Shown: positions 8,992 through 17,242, counted from the first letter of the stretch. The stretch: 64,000 bases of DNA from CAYFQH01 sp964345215 (GCA_964345215.1 CAYFQH010000001.1:1-64000); one strand, 5' to 3'. Notes: a model not told the origin generated them from the letters alone. A program made the numbers and translations.

Positions 8992-9717
8992 TCATTGCTC
9001 ATCTTTTTCCTCATAGCCCATTAAACGGTGCAATACTTCCTGGTAGCCCTCCGTTAAATCTCCCAGATCCCTTCTAAACAGGTCAATGTTTAAAGCTTCG
9101 CCTGTTTTAGCATCCCAAAACCTACAGGTATCGGGCGAAAGTTCATCGGCTAGAAGAATGGTTCCTTTATAACGGCCAAATTCAAGCTTTAGGTCAATCA
9201 ATTCAATGTCGATATCCTTTAAATAGGCTGATAAAATCTCATTTACTTTTAAAGCCGTATCAAAAATCTTTCGCATTTCCTCATCTGTGGCCAGTTCCAT
9301 AGCTTTAATATGGCTGGTGTTAATCAGCGGGTTATTTAAAAATTGATTTTTATAATTACACTCAACAATAATGCTCTTAAGCTTTGTCCCTGGCGGGTAG
9401 CCAATACGGTCTACCAAGCCACCTGCAACAATGTTACGAACCGTAATCGTGACAAGGATCATCTGGGTACGTTTTACCAGGCACTGGCGCCCATCGAGTT
9501 TTTTAATAAAATGGGTGGCGATTCCTGCTTTTTCCAGCAACTGAAATAGATGGGCAGAAATATCGTTGTTCAGTTCCCCTTTGCCGATTACCCGCCTTCT
9601 TTTCAGGCCATGGTAAGCAACTGCCTCGTCTTTAAAATATATAACCGCAATATCCGGATCCTCTGTTGCATATATTTTTTTCCCTTTACCTTCAATAATA
9701 ATCTCGCCAATAACCAT
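8992..9717 (-). CDS. purC: PurC-like protein (SAICAR synthetase family), divergent
   Basis: A 241-residue member of the SAICAR synthetase family, which ligates aspartate to CAIR in purine synthesis. Conserved parts are EGKGKKIYAT, GELNNDIS, VRNIVAGGLVDR, LIDLKLEFGRYKG and LADELSPDTCRFWD. However, two conserved regions differ from textbook PurC. The segment normally reading like EVVVRN has TITVRN. The acidic stretch usually like YKDDALGDPLI reads YKNQFLNNPLI, so three acidic residues are neutral. No other purine gene is nearby, and no PurBox-like site is seen upstream. It is followed by a glycosidase-like gene and a TetR gene. It may be a working but divergent PurC, or a paralog with another substrate. 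Confidence 0.75.
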   Translation of the reverse strand: MVIGEIIIEGKGKKIYATEDPDIAVIYFKDEAVAYHGLKRRRVIGKGELNNDISAHLFQLLEKAGIATHFIKKLDGRQCLVKRTQMILVTITVRNIVAGGLVDRIGYPPGTKLKSIIVECNYKNQFLNNPLINTSHIKAMELATDEEMRKIFDTALKVNEILSAYLKDIDIELIDLKLEFGRYKGTILLADELSPDTCRFWDAKTGEALNIDLFRRDLGDLTEGYQEVLHRLMGYEEKDEQ

Positions 9718-9752
9718 CCAAACACTCCTTTATCCCCTTGTGCAGATATATT

Positions 9753-9781
9753 ATTATAACCTCTTATTCTTCTTTAGACAA
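9753..9781 (-). promoter_or_regulatory. promoter for the PurC-like gene
   Basis: TTGTCT (9776-9781) and TATAAT (9753-9758) with a 17-base spacer on the minus strand. The -35 lies in the last codons of thiN. An AAAGGAG site follows before the start codon. Confidence 0.55.
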
Positions 9782-10399
9782 GATTACAAGAAGGAGCCCA
9801 TGGGAAAAACTTAATTTCGCGGCAGGCGATATCCACTCATTGCTGATGCCCAAAGGAAAATCCCAGGTTAGCTTTCCTTTTTCAATAGGGTAGGCTACCC
9901 CAGATAGATCAATCCCCTTAGATAGGGGAGCATAAGAGAAAAGAGAAAGTTTCCAGCCTTTTTTTCTTTTTATCTCCCAGGTGCCAGGCAAATAAGCATA
10001 CATTTCATTTTCATCTGTATAAACAGAAAGCTGCTCCCCCTGATTTAGAGCATGCACCATCATTTGAATATTGCCAATCGTGTGGTCCAGTCTGCCCCCA
10101 ATGCCTCCAAGTAATATAAAATGGCTATAGCCTTTTTCCTTGCCGTATTGATAGCATAAAAAGCTGTCTGTTTCGTCTTTTTCTTTGGGGTAGGTAACAA
10201 GCAAGCTTTGATCAGGCAATGGAATGTTTTTTAAAGCCAAAGAGTCCAAATCTCCAATAACAGCATGAGGAGCAAGTCCTTGTGCAAGGGCTTGTTCATA
10301 TCCTGCATCAGCACATAAAATAAGGTCATCTTCATGGATTGAAAGAAGGTTTCTTATGTTGTTAGGCGCAAAGGCGGCAATAATAATACACTTTTTCAC
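9764..10399 (-). CDS. thiN: thiamine pyrophosphokinase ThiN
   Basis: Cytoplasmic kinase that transfers pyrophosphate from ATP to thiamine, giving the active cofactor directly. The family motifs are present: CADAGYEQAL, the metal-binding GDLDS, EKDETDSFLC and GGIGGRLDHTIGN, followed by the C-terminal beta-sandwich thiamine-binding domain with SNEW near the end. The AAAGG site lies directly against an ATG at 10408, which is too close; the GTG at 10399 has nine bases of spacing and is preferred, making the protein 211 residues. The gene lies after the terminator of the ispH-rpsA gene, so it probably has its own promoter or depends on readthrough. Confidence 0.93.
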   Translation of the reverse strand: MKKCIIIAAFAPNNIRNLLSIHEDDLILCADAGYEQALAQGLAPHAVIGDLDSLALKNIPLPDQSLLVTYPKEKDETDSFLCYQYGKEKGYSHFILLGGIGGRLDHTIGNIQMMVHALNQGEQLSVYTDENEMYAYLPGTWEIKRKKGWKLSLFSYAPLSKGIDLSGVAYPIEKGKLTWDFPLGISNEWISPAAKLSFSHGLLLVILSKEE

Positions 10400-10413
10400 G
10401 AATTTCATCCTTT

Positions 10414-10452
10414 AAAAAACAAAGCCTGCCATAATGACAGGATTTGTTTTTT
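10414..10452 (-). terminator. terminator of the ispH-rpsA fusion gene
   Basis: Stem of CCTG/CAGG extended by AAACAAA/TTTGTTT around one mismatch, nine-base loop, with T-runs on both sides. It begins 15 bases after the fusion-gene stop and precedes thiN on the same strand. Confidence 0.75.
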
Positions 10453-10466
10453 GATTGTTATAAAAT

Positions 10467-13032
10467 TTAGTTTTCGTTGTTTTCTTCTTGCTCTAGAGCA
10501 GCTTCTTCCTGAATTTCNNNNNNNNNNNNNNNNNNNNNNNNNNNNNNNNNNNNNNNNNNNNNNNNNNNNNNNNNNNNNNNNNNNNNNNNNNNNNNNNNNN
10601 NNNNNNNNNNNNNNNNNCTTGCTCTAGAGCAGCTTCTTCCTGAATTTCTTCAGCAGCTTCAACCACTTCTTCAGTTTCTTCATTCGTTTCCTCAGCAGTC
10701 TCAACCATTTCTTCTACTGCTTCGGCTACTTCTTCTTGAACTTCATAGGCTTCTTCTTCATAATCATCATAAGCAATGCCTAAATCTTCCATGGCCTCGC
10801 GAATGCTCAGGCTAATGCGCCGGGCTTCCGGGTCTACATTTAATACTTTTACGTCTACTTCCTGACCAGCAGATACTACATCCTCCACCTTTTGAACCCG
10901 TTTAGGTGAAAGCTGAGAAATGTGAACCAGGCCGTCTACACCGGGTTCCAGTTCAACAAAGGCACCAAAGGTGGTAATGCGAACCACTTTGCCCTTTACA
11001 ATAACGCCAACGGGATATTTTTCCGCTGCGTTTTCCCATGGGTGGGCATGAAGCTGTTTATACCCCAGTTGGATTCTTTCTTTTTCAGGGTCAAGAGAAA
11101 GAATTTCAACTTCAATCTCTTGATTGGGGGATACCACATCAGAGGGATGTTTAATCCGGGCCCAGCTTAAATCGGTAATGTGAATCAAGCCGTCTACCCC
11201 GTCTAAATCAACAAAGGCACCAAAATCTGTGAGGCGGCGAACAATGCCCTTTACGACGTCCCCTTCTTTTAGCCGTTCCCAAGCAGCGGCTTTTTTCTCG
11301 GCGCGCTGTTCGTCAAGCACAGCACGGCGGCTGGCGACAATGCGTTTTTTCTGAGGGTCTACCTCAATGATTTTAAGCTCAATGGATTTGCCTACAAAAT
11401 CAGCAATTTTTTCAACGTAGCGCTGAGAGAGAAGGGAAGCGGGAACAAAGGCCCGAACACCACCTACATCGGCTAACAGGCCACCTTTAACAGCCTCTTT
11501 ACCAACACCTTGAACGTATTCATTGTTTTCATATTTTTCCATCAAGGCATCCCAGGCTTTGCGGTTTACAATGTTGCGCTGAGACAGAATGACGTTACCG
11601 TCACCGTCGTTTAGCTTTACAACTTCAACTTCAATTTCATCTCCAAGCTGCACATCTTTTGTTGCCAGATCTTCTTTTTTAATTAGGCCATCGGATTTGT
11701 AACCAATGTTCACACAAACCTCATCGTCAGTAATCTGTACAACGGTACCGATAACATTTTGGCCGCGGCGGATTTTTACCATCGTTGCCTCAATGCCTGC
11801 CATAAAATCATCTGCTGCCTTGTCTGCTGCTTGAGAACTTTCTTCTTGAGCCTCTTCCTCCACTACAGCCTCTTCCTCCACTACAGCAGCTTCCGCAGCT
11901 GTAGCTTCTGCCGTTTCCTGTACAGTTTCTTCCACAGCTTCTTGCGTNNNNNNNNNNNNNNNNNNNNNNNNNNNNNNNNNNNNNNNNNNNNNNNNNNNNN
12001 NNNNNNNNNNNNNNNNNNNNNNNNNNNNNNNNNNNNNNNNNNNNNNNCCGCAGCTGTAGCTTCTGCCGTTTCCTGTACAGTTTCTTCCACAGCTTCTTGC
12101 GTTTCTTGTGCGGTGATTTCAGCAGCTTCAGTTTCTACCTCTTGTACAGAAACTTCCTTTTCGTTTTCAGTCGTGTTTTGAACTGGATCTTTGATTTCTT
12201 TGTCCATCATGTTGGTGACAACCTCCTTAAGTGACCAATCAGGCGTTGATGCGCCAGCGGCTATTCCTATATATTCCCCTTGGGTACTTGCAAAGTCCGG
12301 CGGTATCTCCGCCGCACACTCTACCAAAATTGTGTTGGGGCAAATCCCCTTGCAGACCTCATAGAGTTTTTTGGTGTTGGCACTGTTTTTGCCGCCAACT
12401 ACAATCATCTTATCTGCTTTTTGTGCTAATTGAATGGCTGCTTCCTGCCTTTGCGCAGTGGCGGAGCAAATGGTGTTTTTTACAACCAGTTCCCCCACTT
12501 TTTCGCCCACGGCTTGAACCATTTGCTCAAACTTTTTTACTGGAAAAGTAGTTTGTACAACCATCAAGGCCTTTTCAATCGGTTCAAGCTTTAAAACATC
12601 TTCCATGGTAGAAAGAATATGAGCCTTAGCACCCCCTGCATAGCCGATGGTGCCTATCACTTCGGGATGTTGCTGATCCCCCACCAGCAAAATGTCATAC
12701 CCTTTGTGGGCATAGTGTTCTACCTGAAGGTGAAGCTTTTTTACAAAGGGACAAGTGCAGTCAACCACCCTTAAGCCTTTTTTTTCGCATTCTCTCATCA
12801 CTTGAGGGGATACCCCATGGCTGCGAATAATGATGATTCCCTCTTTGATTTCGTCAAGGTGATGAATCGGAACAATACCCTGACCTTGCAACCAAGAAAC
12901 CACCTGGGGGTTATGAATTAGTTCGCCAAGTGTAAAGCATGGGCCCTTTTCCGCTACGGTTTGTAAGGAAAGGTCCACCGCCCTTTTAACACCCATACAA
13001 AATCCTGCATGTTTGCTAACTTCTACCGGCAT
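10467..13032 (-). CDS. ispH-rpsA: fused IspH (HMBPP reductase) and ribosomal protein S1, interrupted by two scaffold gaps
   Basis: One gene read as two because of assembly gaps. The N-terminal part is IspH, the iron-sulfur enzyme forming IPP and DMAPP in the MEP pathway: Cys12 in HAGFCMGVKRA, CTCPFVKKLH, NTICSATAQRQ and GGKNSANTKKLYE. An acidic Glu/Ala/Val-rich linker leads to four S1 RNA-binding domains, the last two with TDFGAFVDL and TTFGAFVEL, and an acidic tail. Deleting each run of 100 N plus one copy of its duplicated flank (155 and 131 bases) restores a single frame of 759 residues ending at TAA 10467. Such fusions are known in Clostridia and Negativicutes. The gene follows hutP-like, cmk and plsC. 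The true linker length is uncertain because the gaps fall in repeats. Confidence 0.9.
10487..10648. other. scaffold gap with duplicated 31-bp flanks
   Basis: 100 N (10518-10617) lie between two identical 31-bp copies (10487-10517 and 10618-10648). Removing the N run and one copy gives an open frame that ends the S1 tail at TAA. The gap length is therefore a placeholder. Confidence 0.9.
11893..12102. other. scaffold gap with duplicated 55-bp flanks
   Basis: 100 N (11948-12047) lie between identical 55-bp copies (11893-11947 and 12048-12102). Removing 155 bases puts the IspH and S1 halves in one frame. The break lies in the Glu/Ala-rich linker, where a tandem repeat may have stopped assembly. 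Confidence 0.9.
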
Positions 13033-13073
13033 TTTTCCTCCTAAAAAATTATACTATTAGTTCTTATTCTGTA

Positions 13074-13745
13074 TCAAAGAAAAGAATTCCTGCTTTTTCT
13101 TTTATTTTTTTCATGATCCATTATAAATCTTTTTTCTAAAACCTGATATGTTTGGGTAATCCTTTCGAGAAGCAACTGGGTTACCTCATTGCTAATTCCT
13201 TTTTCAATCAAGTCCTCTGTTTGAATCGCCTCGCCTACATAACAGGTGTTTTTGCGGAAGAAACGCAAGGGATGAGGAATATACATGGGAATCACCGGGG
13301 CCTTGCTGCGCAAGGCAATCAAGCCAATTCCTCCTTCCATTTCTTCCATGGTTCCTTTCTTATGCCGGGTTCCTTCAGGAAATATCCCTAAAATTCGCTT
13401 GTTTTTCAAGGCGTCCAAACAAGCCCGAACGGCTTTCATATCCGAATGGTTCCGGTCTACGGAAATCATATTTATTTTATGCAAAAGCTTGCCTAAAACA
13501 GGAACTTCAAACAGCTCTTTTTTTGCTAAAAAGGTAATTTGCTCTTTTTTTACTGCATAAGCCATACAAACCGGATCAATCCAGGACTTATGGTTACCAA
13601 TAAAAATATAAGGGGCATCTATGCTCAAATTCTCCTGCCCAAGGATTTTAACAGGTAAAAAGGTATTAAATAGTACCGTTACAACCCCGCGCAAAAAGCT
13701 ATACAGCTTCGACTTCGTTTTAGGCTTCACTGTTTTATTTTCCAT
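13074..13745 (-). CDS. plsC: 1-acyl-sn-glycerol-3-phosphate acyltransferase PlsC
   Basis: Membrane-associated acyltransferase that adds the second acyl chain to lysophosphatidic acid in phospholipid synthesis. Motifs: the HX4D catalytic motif NHKSWID, a following ISVDRNHSD block, FPEGTRHKKG, and VIPMYI. The length is 223 residues. The ATG at 13745 is chosen since GGAGGAG lies just before it; a TTG 18 bases earlier would sit on the ribosome-binding site itself. It overlaps the cmk end by 11 bases, so the two are translationally coupled, in an order shared with other Clostridia that continues to ispH-rpsA. Confidence 0.93.
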   Translation of the reverse strand: MENKTVKPKTKSKLYSFLRGVVTVLFNTFLPVKILGQENLSIDAPYIFIGNHKSWIDPVCMAYAVKKEQITFLAKKELFEVPVLGKLLHKINMISVDRNHSDMKAVRACLDALKNKRILGIFPEGTRHKKGTMEEMEGGIGLIALRSKAPVIPMYIPHPLRFFRKNTCYVGEAIQTEDLIEKGISNEVTQLLLERITQTYQVLEKRFIMDHEKNKRKSRNSFL

Positions 13746-14406
13746 CCTTTTTCTCCTCCACAATTTTTAGTATATGGTTCACTACTTGGCTGGGGCTAAG
13801 GGTGGTTGTGTCCACAACAATAGCATCTTCTGCCGCCCTTAGGGGATCCACTTTCCTTGTGCTATCCTGTGAATCCCGCTTTTCTAAATCCTTCAGCACT
13901 TCTTGGTAGCTTATGGAAGAGCCTTTTTTCTCCAGTTCTAAGTAACGCCTTTTTGCCCGTTCCTGGGCTGTGGCTGTTAAAAATATTTTTACATCCGCAT
14001 TGGGCAGCACCCGGGTGCCAATGTCACGCCCGTCTAAAACAATGGATTGGCTTTTAGCAATGTTTTGCTGCAAGGCCACCATTTTATCCCGAACCGCCGC
14101 CCACTTTGAAATATCCGAAGCAGCCATGGATACCTGAGGGGTTCTAATTTCTTGGGTAAGGTCTTCGCCGTTCACTATAACCCTTTGCTCTTGGCCGGTA
14201 ATGGCAACAACAATATCTATGTTTTGTATAAAATCAACTACTTGCTGCTCGTTTTTTAAATCAACATTTTGTTTTAAGGCCGCCAACCCTGCTGCCCTAT
14301 ACATGGCTCCCGTGTCTAAATGAGGAATGTTCAGGGCCTTTGCCACGCCTTTGGCAATGCTGCTTTTTCCAGCCCCTACGGGCCCGTCTATTGCAATGGT
14401 GGTCAA
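13735..14406 (-). CDS. cmk: cytidylate kinase
   Basis: Phosphorylates CMP and dCMP with ATP in pyrimidine salvage and nucleotide balance. The P-loop IDGPVGAGKSS opens the protein, followed by HLDTGAMYRA, the DGRDIGTRVLP substrate segment and a lid with AKRRYLE and KRDSQDSTRK with its CMP-binding arginines. The length of 223 residues is typical. The start is TTG at 14406, with GGAG nine bases upstream. It lies 30 bases after the hutP-like gene and overlaps plsC by 11 bases. Confidence 0.96.
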   Translation of the reverse strand: MTTIAIDGPVGAGKSSIAKGVAKALNIPHLDTGAMYRAAGLAALKQNVDLKNEQQVVDFIQNIDIVVAITGQEQRVIVNGEDLTQEIRTPQVSMAASDISKWAAVRDKMVALQQNIAKSQSIVLDGRDIGTRVLPNADVKIFLTATAQERAKRRYLELEKKGSSISYQEVLKDLEKRDSQDSTRKVDPLRAAEDAIVVDTTTLSPSQVVNHILKIVEEKKDGK

Positions 14407-14436
14407 CGCTATTGTCTCCTTAATATATAATACAGG

Positions 14437-14856
14437 CTAAATGGCCCGATGGCCCATGCCGATGCAAATTTCGTTTAAATGAACAAGGCCAATGCCAAAA
14501 AACACGGCTACCGCTACATGCTCTCCTTTTTGGGCAATGGCAATTTTCCCCCCTACCGAAAGGCCCAACGCCTTTGATGCCACCTGGCTAATGGCCTCCC
14601 TGGCCGCCCCGGCAACAGCTCCTTCTTCGTGGTGAGTTTCATTTATCAGCCCTTCTCTTTTGGCAGCAATAACAGCCCGCTCAACTATTTTTATAACAGA
14701 GCTTACAAACTCTCCCCCGTAATCAACAGCGGCAGTTTGAATATCGTTAACACCAAAAGCTTTTTTTAGCTGCTGTTCTTCTTCCCTGCTGGTGGTCATA
14801 CTCAGGGTAATTGCCGCCTTGGCCACTTGCCTGCTCTCTCCGTTTTTACCTTGCAT
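14437..14856 (-). CDS. HutP family RNA-binding-type regulator
   Basis: A protein of about 139 residues resembling HutP, the histidine- and Mg-dependent antiterminator of the Bacillus subtilis hut operon. The best match is the C-terminal half: GLINETHHEEGAVAG, then GKIAIAQKGEHVAVAVFFG and a GMGHRAI ending that parallels the HutP ending with its histidine. There is no hut operon here; the gene is the first of the cmk/plsC/ispH-rpsA cluster, where HutP-like genes are also found in other Clostridia. Its RNA target is unknown. AAAGGATG is flush with an ATG at 14868, so the second ATG at 14856 is preferred. Confidence 0.75.
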   Translation of the reverse strand: MQGKNGESRQVAKAAITLSMTTSREEEQQLKKAFGVNDIQTAAVDYGGEFVSSVIKIVERAVIAAKREGLINETHHEEGAVAGAAREAISQVASKALGLSVGGKIAIAQKGEHVAVAVFFGIGLVHLNEICIGMGHRAI

Positions 14857-14961
14857 GTTTTTTACCATCCTTTATATTCTAAACTATTATAATGCAAAAT
14901 CAACCATAGTTAAAGGGCTTTAACATAATTAGTACAATAAAGGCGCAATTAAACTTCACAG

Positions 14962-14991
14962 TTGACAGCTTGACCTTTAAAATACTATAAT
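14962..14991 (+). promoter_or_regulatory. promoter of the probable 6S RNA
   Basis: TTGACA (14962-14967), 18-base spacer, TATAAT (14986-14991). Both hexamers are perfect. Initiation is expected near 14998, exactly where the RNA structure described next begins. Confidence 0.75.
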
Positions 14992-14997
14992 AAGGTT

Positions 14998-15176
14998 GAA
15001 AATGGCTCCTGAAGTGTGCGCCAGTACTTAATTTTTACCCACATTACATAAAATGGAGTTCGAGTTTTAATATGGCTGCCCTGCCCTTTTACGGGGACTG
15101 CAAAAGTATTAGGTAGAACACCGCCCTGCTATATAGCGGGTGAAAAAATTAGTACAACGGCACTTTGGGGCTGTTT
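14998..15176 (+). ncRNA. ssrS: probable 6S RNA
   Basis: A 180-nt transcript is predicted from a perfect promoter to a GGGGCT-plus-T-run end. Its ends pair over a long interrupted stem: GGCTCC with GGGGCT, AAGTG with CACTT, GTAC with GTAC, TTAATTTTT with AAAAAATTA, and ACCC with GGGT. Inside there is a large internal bubble whose 3' side holds a small hairpin (GCTATATAGC), then an upper stem opening with GTTC/GAAC. A rod with a central bubble and a 3'-side hairpin is the 6S RNA plan, the RNA that binds housekeeping RNA polymerase in stationary phase. No primary-sequence hallmark was used, so a covariance search is the real test. It lies just before the capA-like gene. Confidence 0.6.
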
Positions 15177-15205
15177 TATATCAAGTAAAAAAGGAACCCA
15201 TCTTC

Positions 15206-16360
15206 ATGCGGTATTTAAAATTAATTTTATGCTGGGCCTTCGCCCTTTTGCTTTTTTGTCTTTCTGTTGGGGTGCTAGCCGAGCCCTTGATCTTTCATCG
15301 GGATGAAGGCACCGCCCCTGGAGGGGATATTTTTTTTATAACTGAAGCTTCTTCTGCCTCTTCCCCCAGCGAGGACATGACCCCTATCGCCCTGACCTTT
15401 ACCTTTGTAGGCGATTGCACTTTAGGCGGAACAGAAAAAATGCTTCGCCATGATTCCGGTTTTGCAGCCTATATGAAAGACCGGCCTTATACCTATCCCT
15501 TTTTGCACTTGGCCCCCTTTTTTAACCAAGATGATTTAACCTTGATCAACTTAGAAGGGGTTTTTGCCGACAGTCCTAAGGGTTTGAACAAAAGCAAAAA
15601 ATATGCCTTTCGAGGGCCGACGGAGTATGTTTCTATTTTATCTCAAAGCAGCGTTGAGGCGGTAAACCTTTCAAATAACCACACAGGGGATTATGGCAAG
15701 AAAGGTATGGAAAGCACCCTTAATGCACTTCATACGCAAAACATAGGGTATAGCGGCGAAGGCTGGCTGAATGTATTTACCATTAAAGGGGTGAAGGTGG
15801 GCCTGGGCGGCACCAGAAGCAATTGGAATAAAGAAGTGCGGGCTGACCTTGAAAGAGAAATTGAAATTTTAAAAGCCCAGGGCTGTGAAGTGATTATTTA
15901 CTCCCTTCATGCAGGGCAGGAATATGGCTATAAGCACAACGAACGCCAGGCAAACATTGCCCACTTTTTAATTGATAAAGGCGCCGATTTGGTAATTGGC
16001 CACCATCCCCATGTAGTGCAAGGGATAGAACAGTACGCTGACGGGTATATTTTTTACAGCCTGGGTAACTGCGCCTTTGGCGGCAACCATCGGCCTCGAG
16101 ACCTTAGGGCCCTTCTTGCTCAAACCACGGTGGTAATTGATCGGCAAAATAACGAAAAAACCTTAACGCCAAGCCTTTTCCCCATCCATATTTCCGGCAC
16201 TCAGCCGGCTAACAACTACCAACCCCTGCCAGTTACTGGTGAAGAGGCGGATAAGGTGCTGGACCTTGTTGCAAAGGACAGCAACATTATCCTCCCCCCT
16301 TATGAAAAAGGCAGAGGAGCCCAGCTTGCAGGAATAACAAAGGCTTTAGAGCGGGAATAA
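15206..16360 (+). CDS. CapA family protein (metallophosphatase-fold)
   Basis: A 384-residue exported protein of the CapA/PgsA family, which is linked to poly-gamma-glutamate capsule systems but also occurs alone. The N-terminus has a membrane anchor or signal segment (residues about 5-25). The domain motifs are FVGDCTLGG, LINLEGVFAD, NLSNNHTGDYG, SLHAGQEYG, GADLVIGHHPHVVQG and YSLGNCAFGG, in family order. No PgsB or PgsC partners are present, so capsule synthesis is not implied. The ATG at 15206 follows AAGGAA; a GTG upstream at 15140 would run into the probable 6S RNA and has no site. Confidence 0.88.
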   Translation: MRYLKLILCWAFALLLFCLSVGVLAEPLIFHRDEGTAPGGDIFFITEASSASSPSEDMTPIALTFTFVGDCTLGGTEKMLRHDSGFAAYMKDRPYTYPFLHLAPFFNQDDLTLINLEGVFADSPKGLNKSKKYAFRGPTEYVSILSQSSVEAVNLSNNHTGDYGKKGMESTLNALHTQNIGYSGEGWLNVFTIKGVKVGLGGTRSNWNKEVRADLEREIEILKAQGCEVIIYSLHAGQEYGYKHNERQANIAHFLIDKGADLVIGHHPHVVQGIEQYADGYIFYSLGNCAFGGNHRPRDLRALLAQTTVVIDRQNNEKTLTPSLFPIHISGTQPANNYQPLPVTGEEADKVLDLVAKDSNIILPPYEKGRGAQLAGITKALERE

Positions 16361-16396
16361 AATTTAACCTCATGGCACTATACAAAGCACTATACA

Positions 16397-16428
16397 AAAA
16401 AAGATATGGGCAAATCCATATCTTTTTT
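16397..16428. terminator. bidirectional terminator between convergent genes
   Basis: A perfect 13-bp stem (AAAAAAGATATGG/CCATATCTTTTTT) with a six-base loop lies between the capA-like gene and the minus-strand gene ending at 16431. Confidence 0.9.
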
Positions 16429-16430
16429 AT

Positions 16431-16949
16431 TTATTCATTAATCACCTGAATGGTTGAAAGGCTGCGTATTTTCCACTGGCCATTTTCCTTTATCAGTACA
16501 GCCCGGTACTTGGCCCCCTGCCAGGGAGGAGCCACCAGCCCAGCTTGGGCCGCTGCCGCCTTAGGCCTGGCATCAATGCGGGGTACGGTTTCGATAATGT
16601 CGGCCCGGGCTGTATCGTCCCAGGGCCAGGTCCACATCCAGCTCATAGACAGGCGGTGGTCAATGCCCACCACATTAAAGTTTTCGTAAGGAGAGTTTCC
16701 TGCAAGGGTCATTTGAAAAGCCTGATCTGCGTCTAAAAAACTGGACTGAAAGAATTTGTATAACTCATCCGAATCGTCTTCTACCGTCATAATCACTTGA
16801 GCCCGTTTTGCCATGCCGTCTTTTAAAACGATGTATATATTGGTTGTATTCATGGCGTAATAGAATACAACAATAACCACGCTTACAACAGCGCAAATAA
16901 TTGCCAGCCTCGAAGCCAAATACCACACAAAACGCCTTAAGTACTTCAC
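16431..16949 (-). CDS. membrane-anchored protein of unknown function
   Basis: I do not recognise this 172-residue protein. It has a short basic N-terminus, one strong transmembrane segment (about residues 10-33), and an outside domain of about 135 residues. That domain contains a tryptophan-rich patch (SWMWTWPWDD), an Ala/Pro-rich stretch, and an ending of GAKYRAVLIKENGQWKIRSL that resembles the last strands of NTF2-like or lumazine-binding-like domains. The start is GTG at 16949 because GGAG lies eight bases before it. A separate promoter lies at 17001-17029. The gene is downstream of a 47-residue ORF on the same strand. Confidence 0.7.
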   Translation of the reverse strand: MKYLRRFVWYLASRLAIICAVVSVVIVVFYYAMNTTNIYIVLKDGMAKRAQVIMTVEDDSDELYKFFQSSFLDADQAFQMTLAGNSPYENFNVVGIDHRLSMSWMWTWPWDDTARADIIETVPRIDARPKAAAAQAGLVAPPWQGAKYRAVLIKENGQWKIRSLSTIQVINE

Positions 16950-17000
16950 AAAAGTTTCTCCTTTTGCTTTAAACATAGTCAAACCAAATTGTTCTTATGT

Positions 17001-17029
17001 ATTATACTCTATATTTTTTCTTCATGCAA
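17001..17029 (-). promoter_or_regulatory. promoter for the unknown membrane protein
   Basis: TTGCAT (17024-17029) and TATAAT (17001-17006) with a 17-base spacer on the minus strand, between the small ORF and the gene starting at 16949. Confidence 0.6.
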
Positions 17030-17057
17030 ATAAGGCTGTTTCAATTAATGAAGGCGA

Positions 17058-17201
17058 TTACCTGCTTTTGATGTTTCTCCAACGGTTGTTTTTTGGGCTA
17101 TAGCCAAAATATTCTCTCTGCCTTTGGTTTCGCTTTAAACTGCGCATTTGTGCCTGTAATTGCTTTTGTTCTTTTCTCCAATATAAAATCCATTGTAACA
17201 T
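17058..17201 (-). CDS. 47-residue basic protein behind an SOS-type operator
   Basis: A short ORF with an ATG six bases after a strong GGAGG. The protein opens with a small aromatic-hydrophobic segment (MLQWILYWRK) and continues as a very basic, glutamine-rich helix-like stretch (RSLKRNQRQREYFGY), ending WRNIKSR. I do not recognise a family. A consensus promoter with a LexA-type palindrome over the expected start point lies about 50 bases upstream. By position and size it could be a small SOS-induced protein, as YneA and SosA are in other Firmicutes, but it shares no visible sequence with them. It is not a shadow of another gene. Confidence 0.6.
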   Translation of the reverse strand: MLQWILYWRKEQKQLQAQMRSLKRNQRQREYFGYSPKNNRWRNIKSR

Positions 17202-17242
17202 GCTCTGCCTCCTACATTGTTATGCCCCTTTTTATATATTGG

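Noticed and set aside
12048..12181. Plus-strand frame rich in Ser, Cys and Val around the second gap
   Set aside because: It is the antisense of the Glu/Ala-rich linker of the IspH-S1 gene.
15140..15205. N-terminal extension of the CapA-like protein from a GTG at 15140
   Set aside because: It has no ribosome-binding site, overlaps the 3' half of the probable 6S RNA stem, and a well-placed AAGGAA points to the ATG at 15206.
15206..16360. Poly-gamma-glutamate capsule operon
   Set aside because: The CapA-like gene is alone, with no CapB or CapC homologues.
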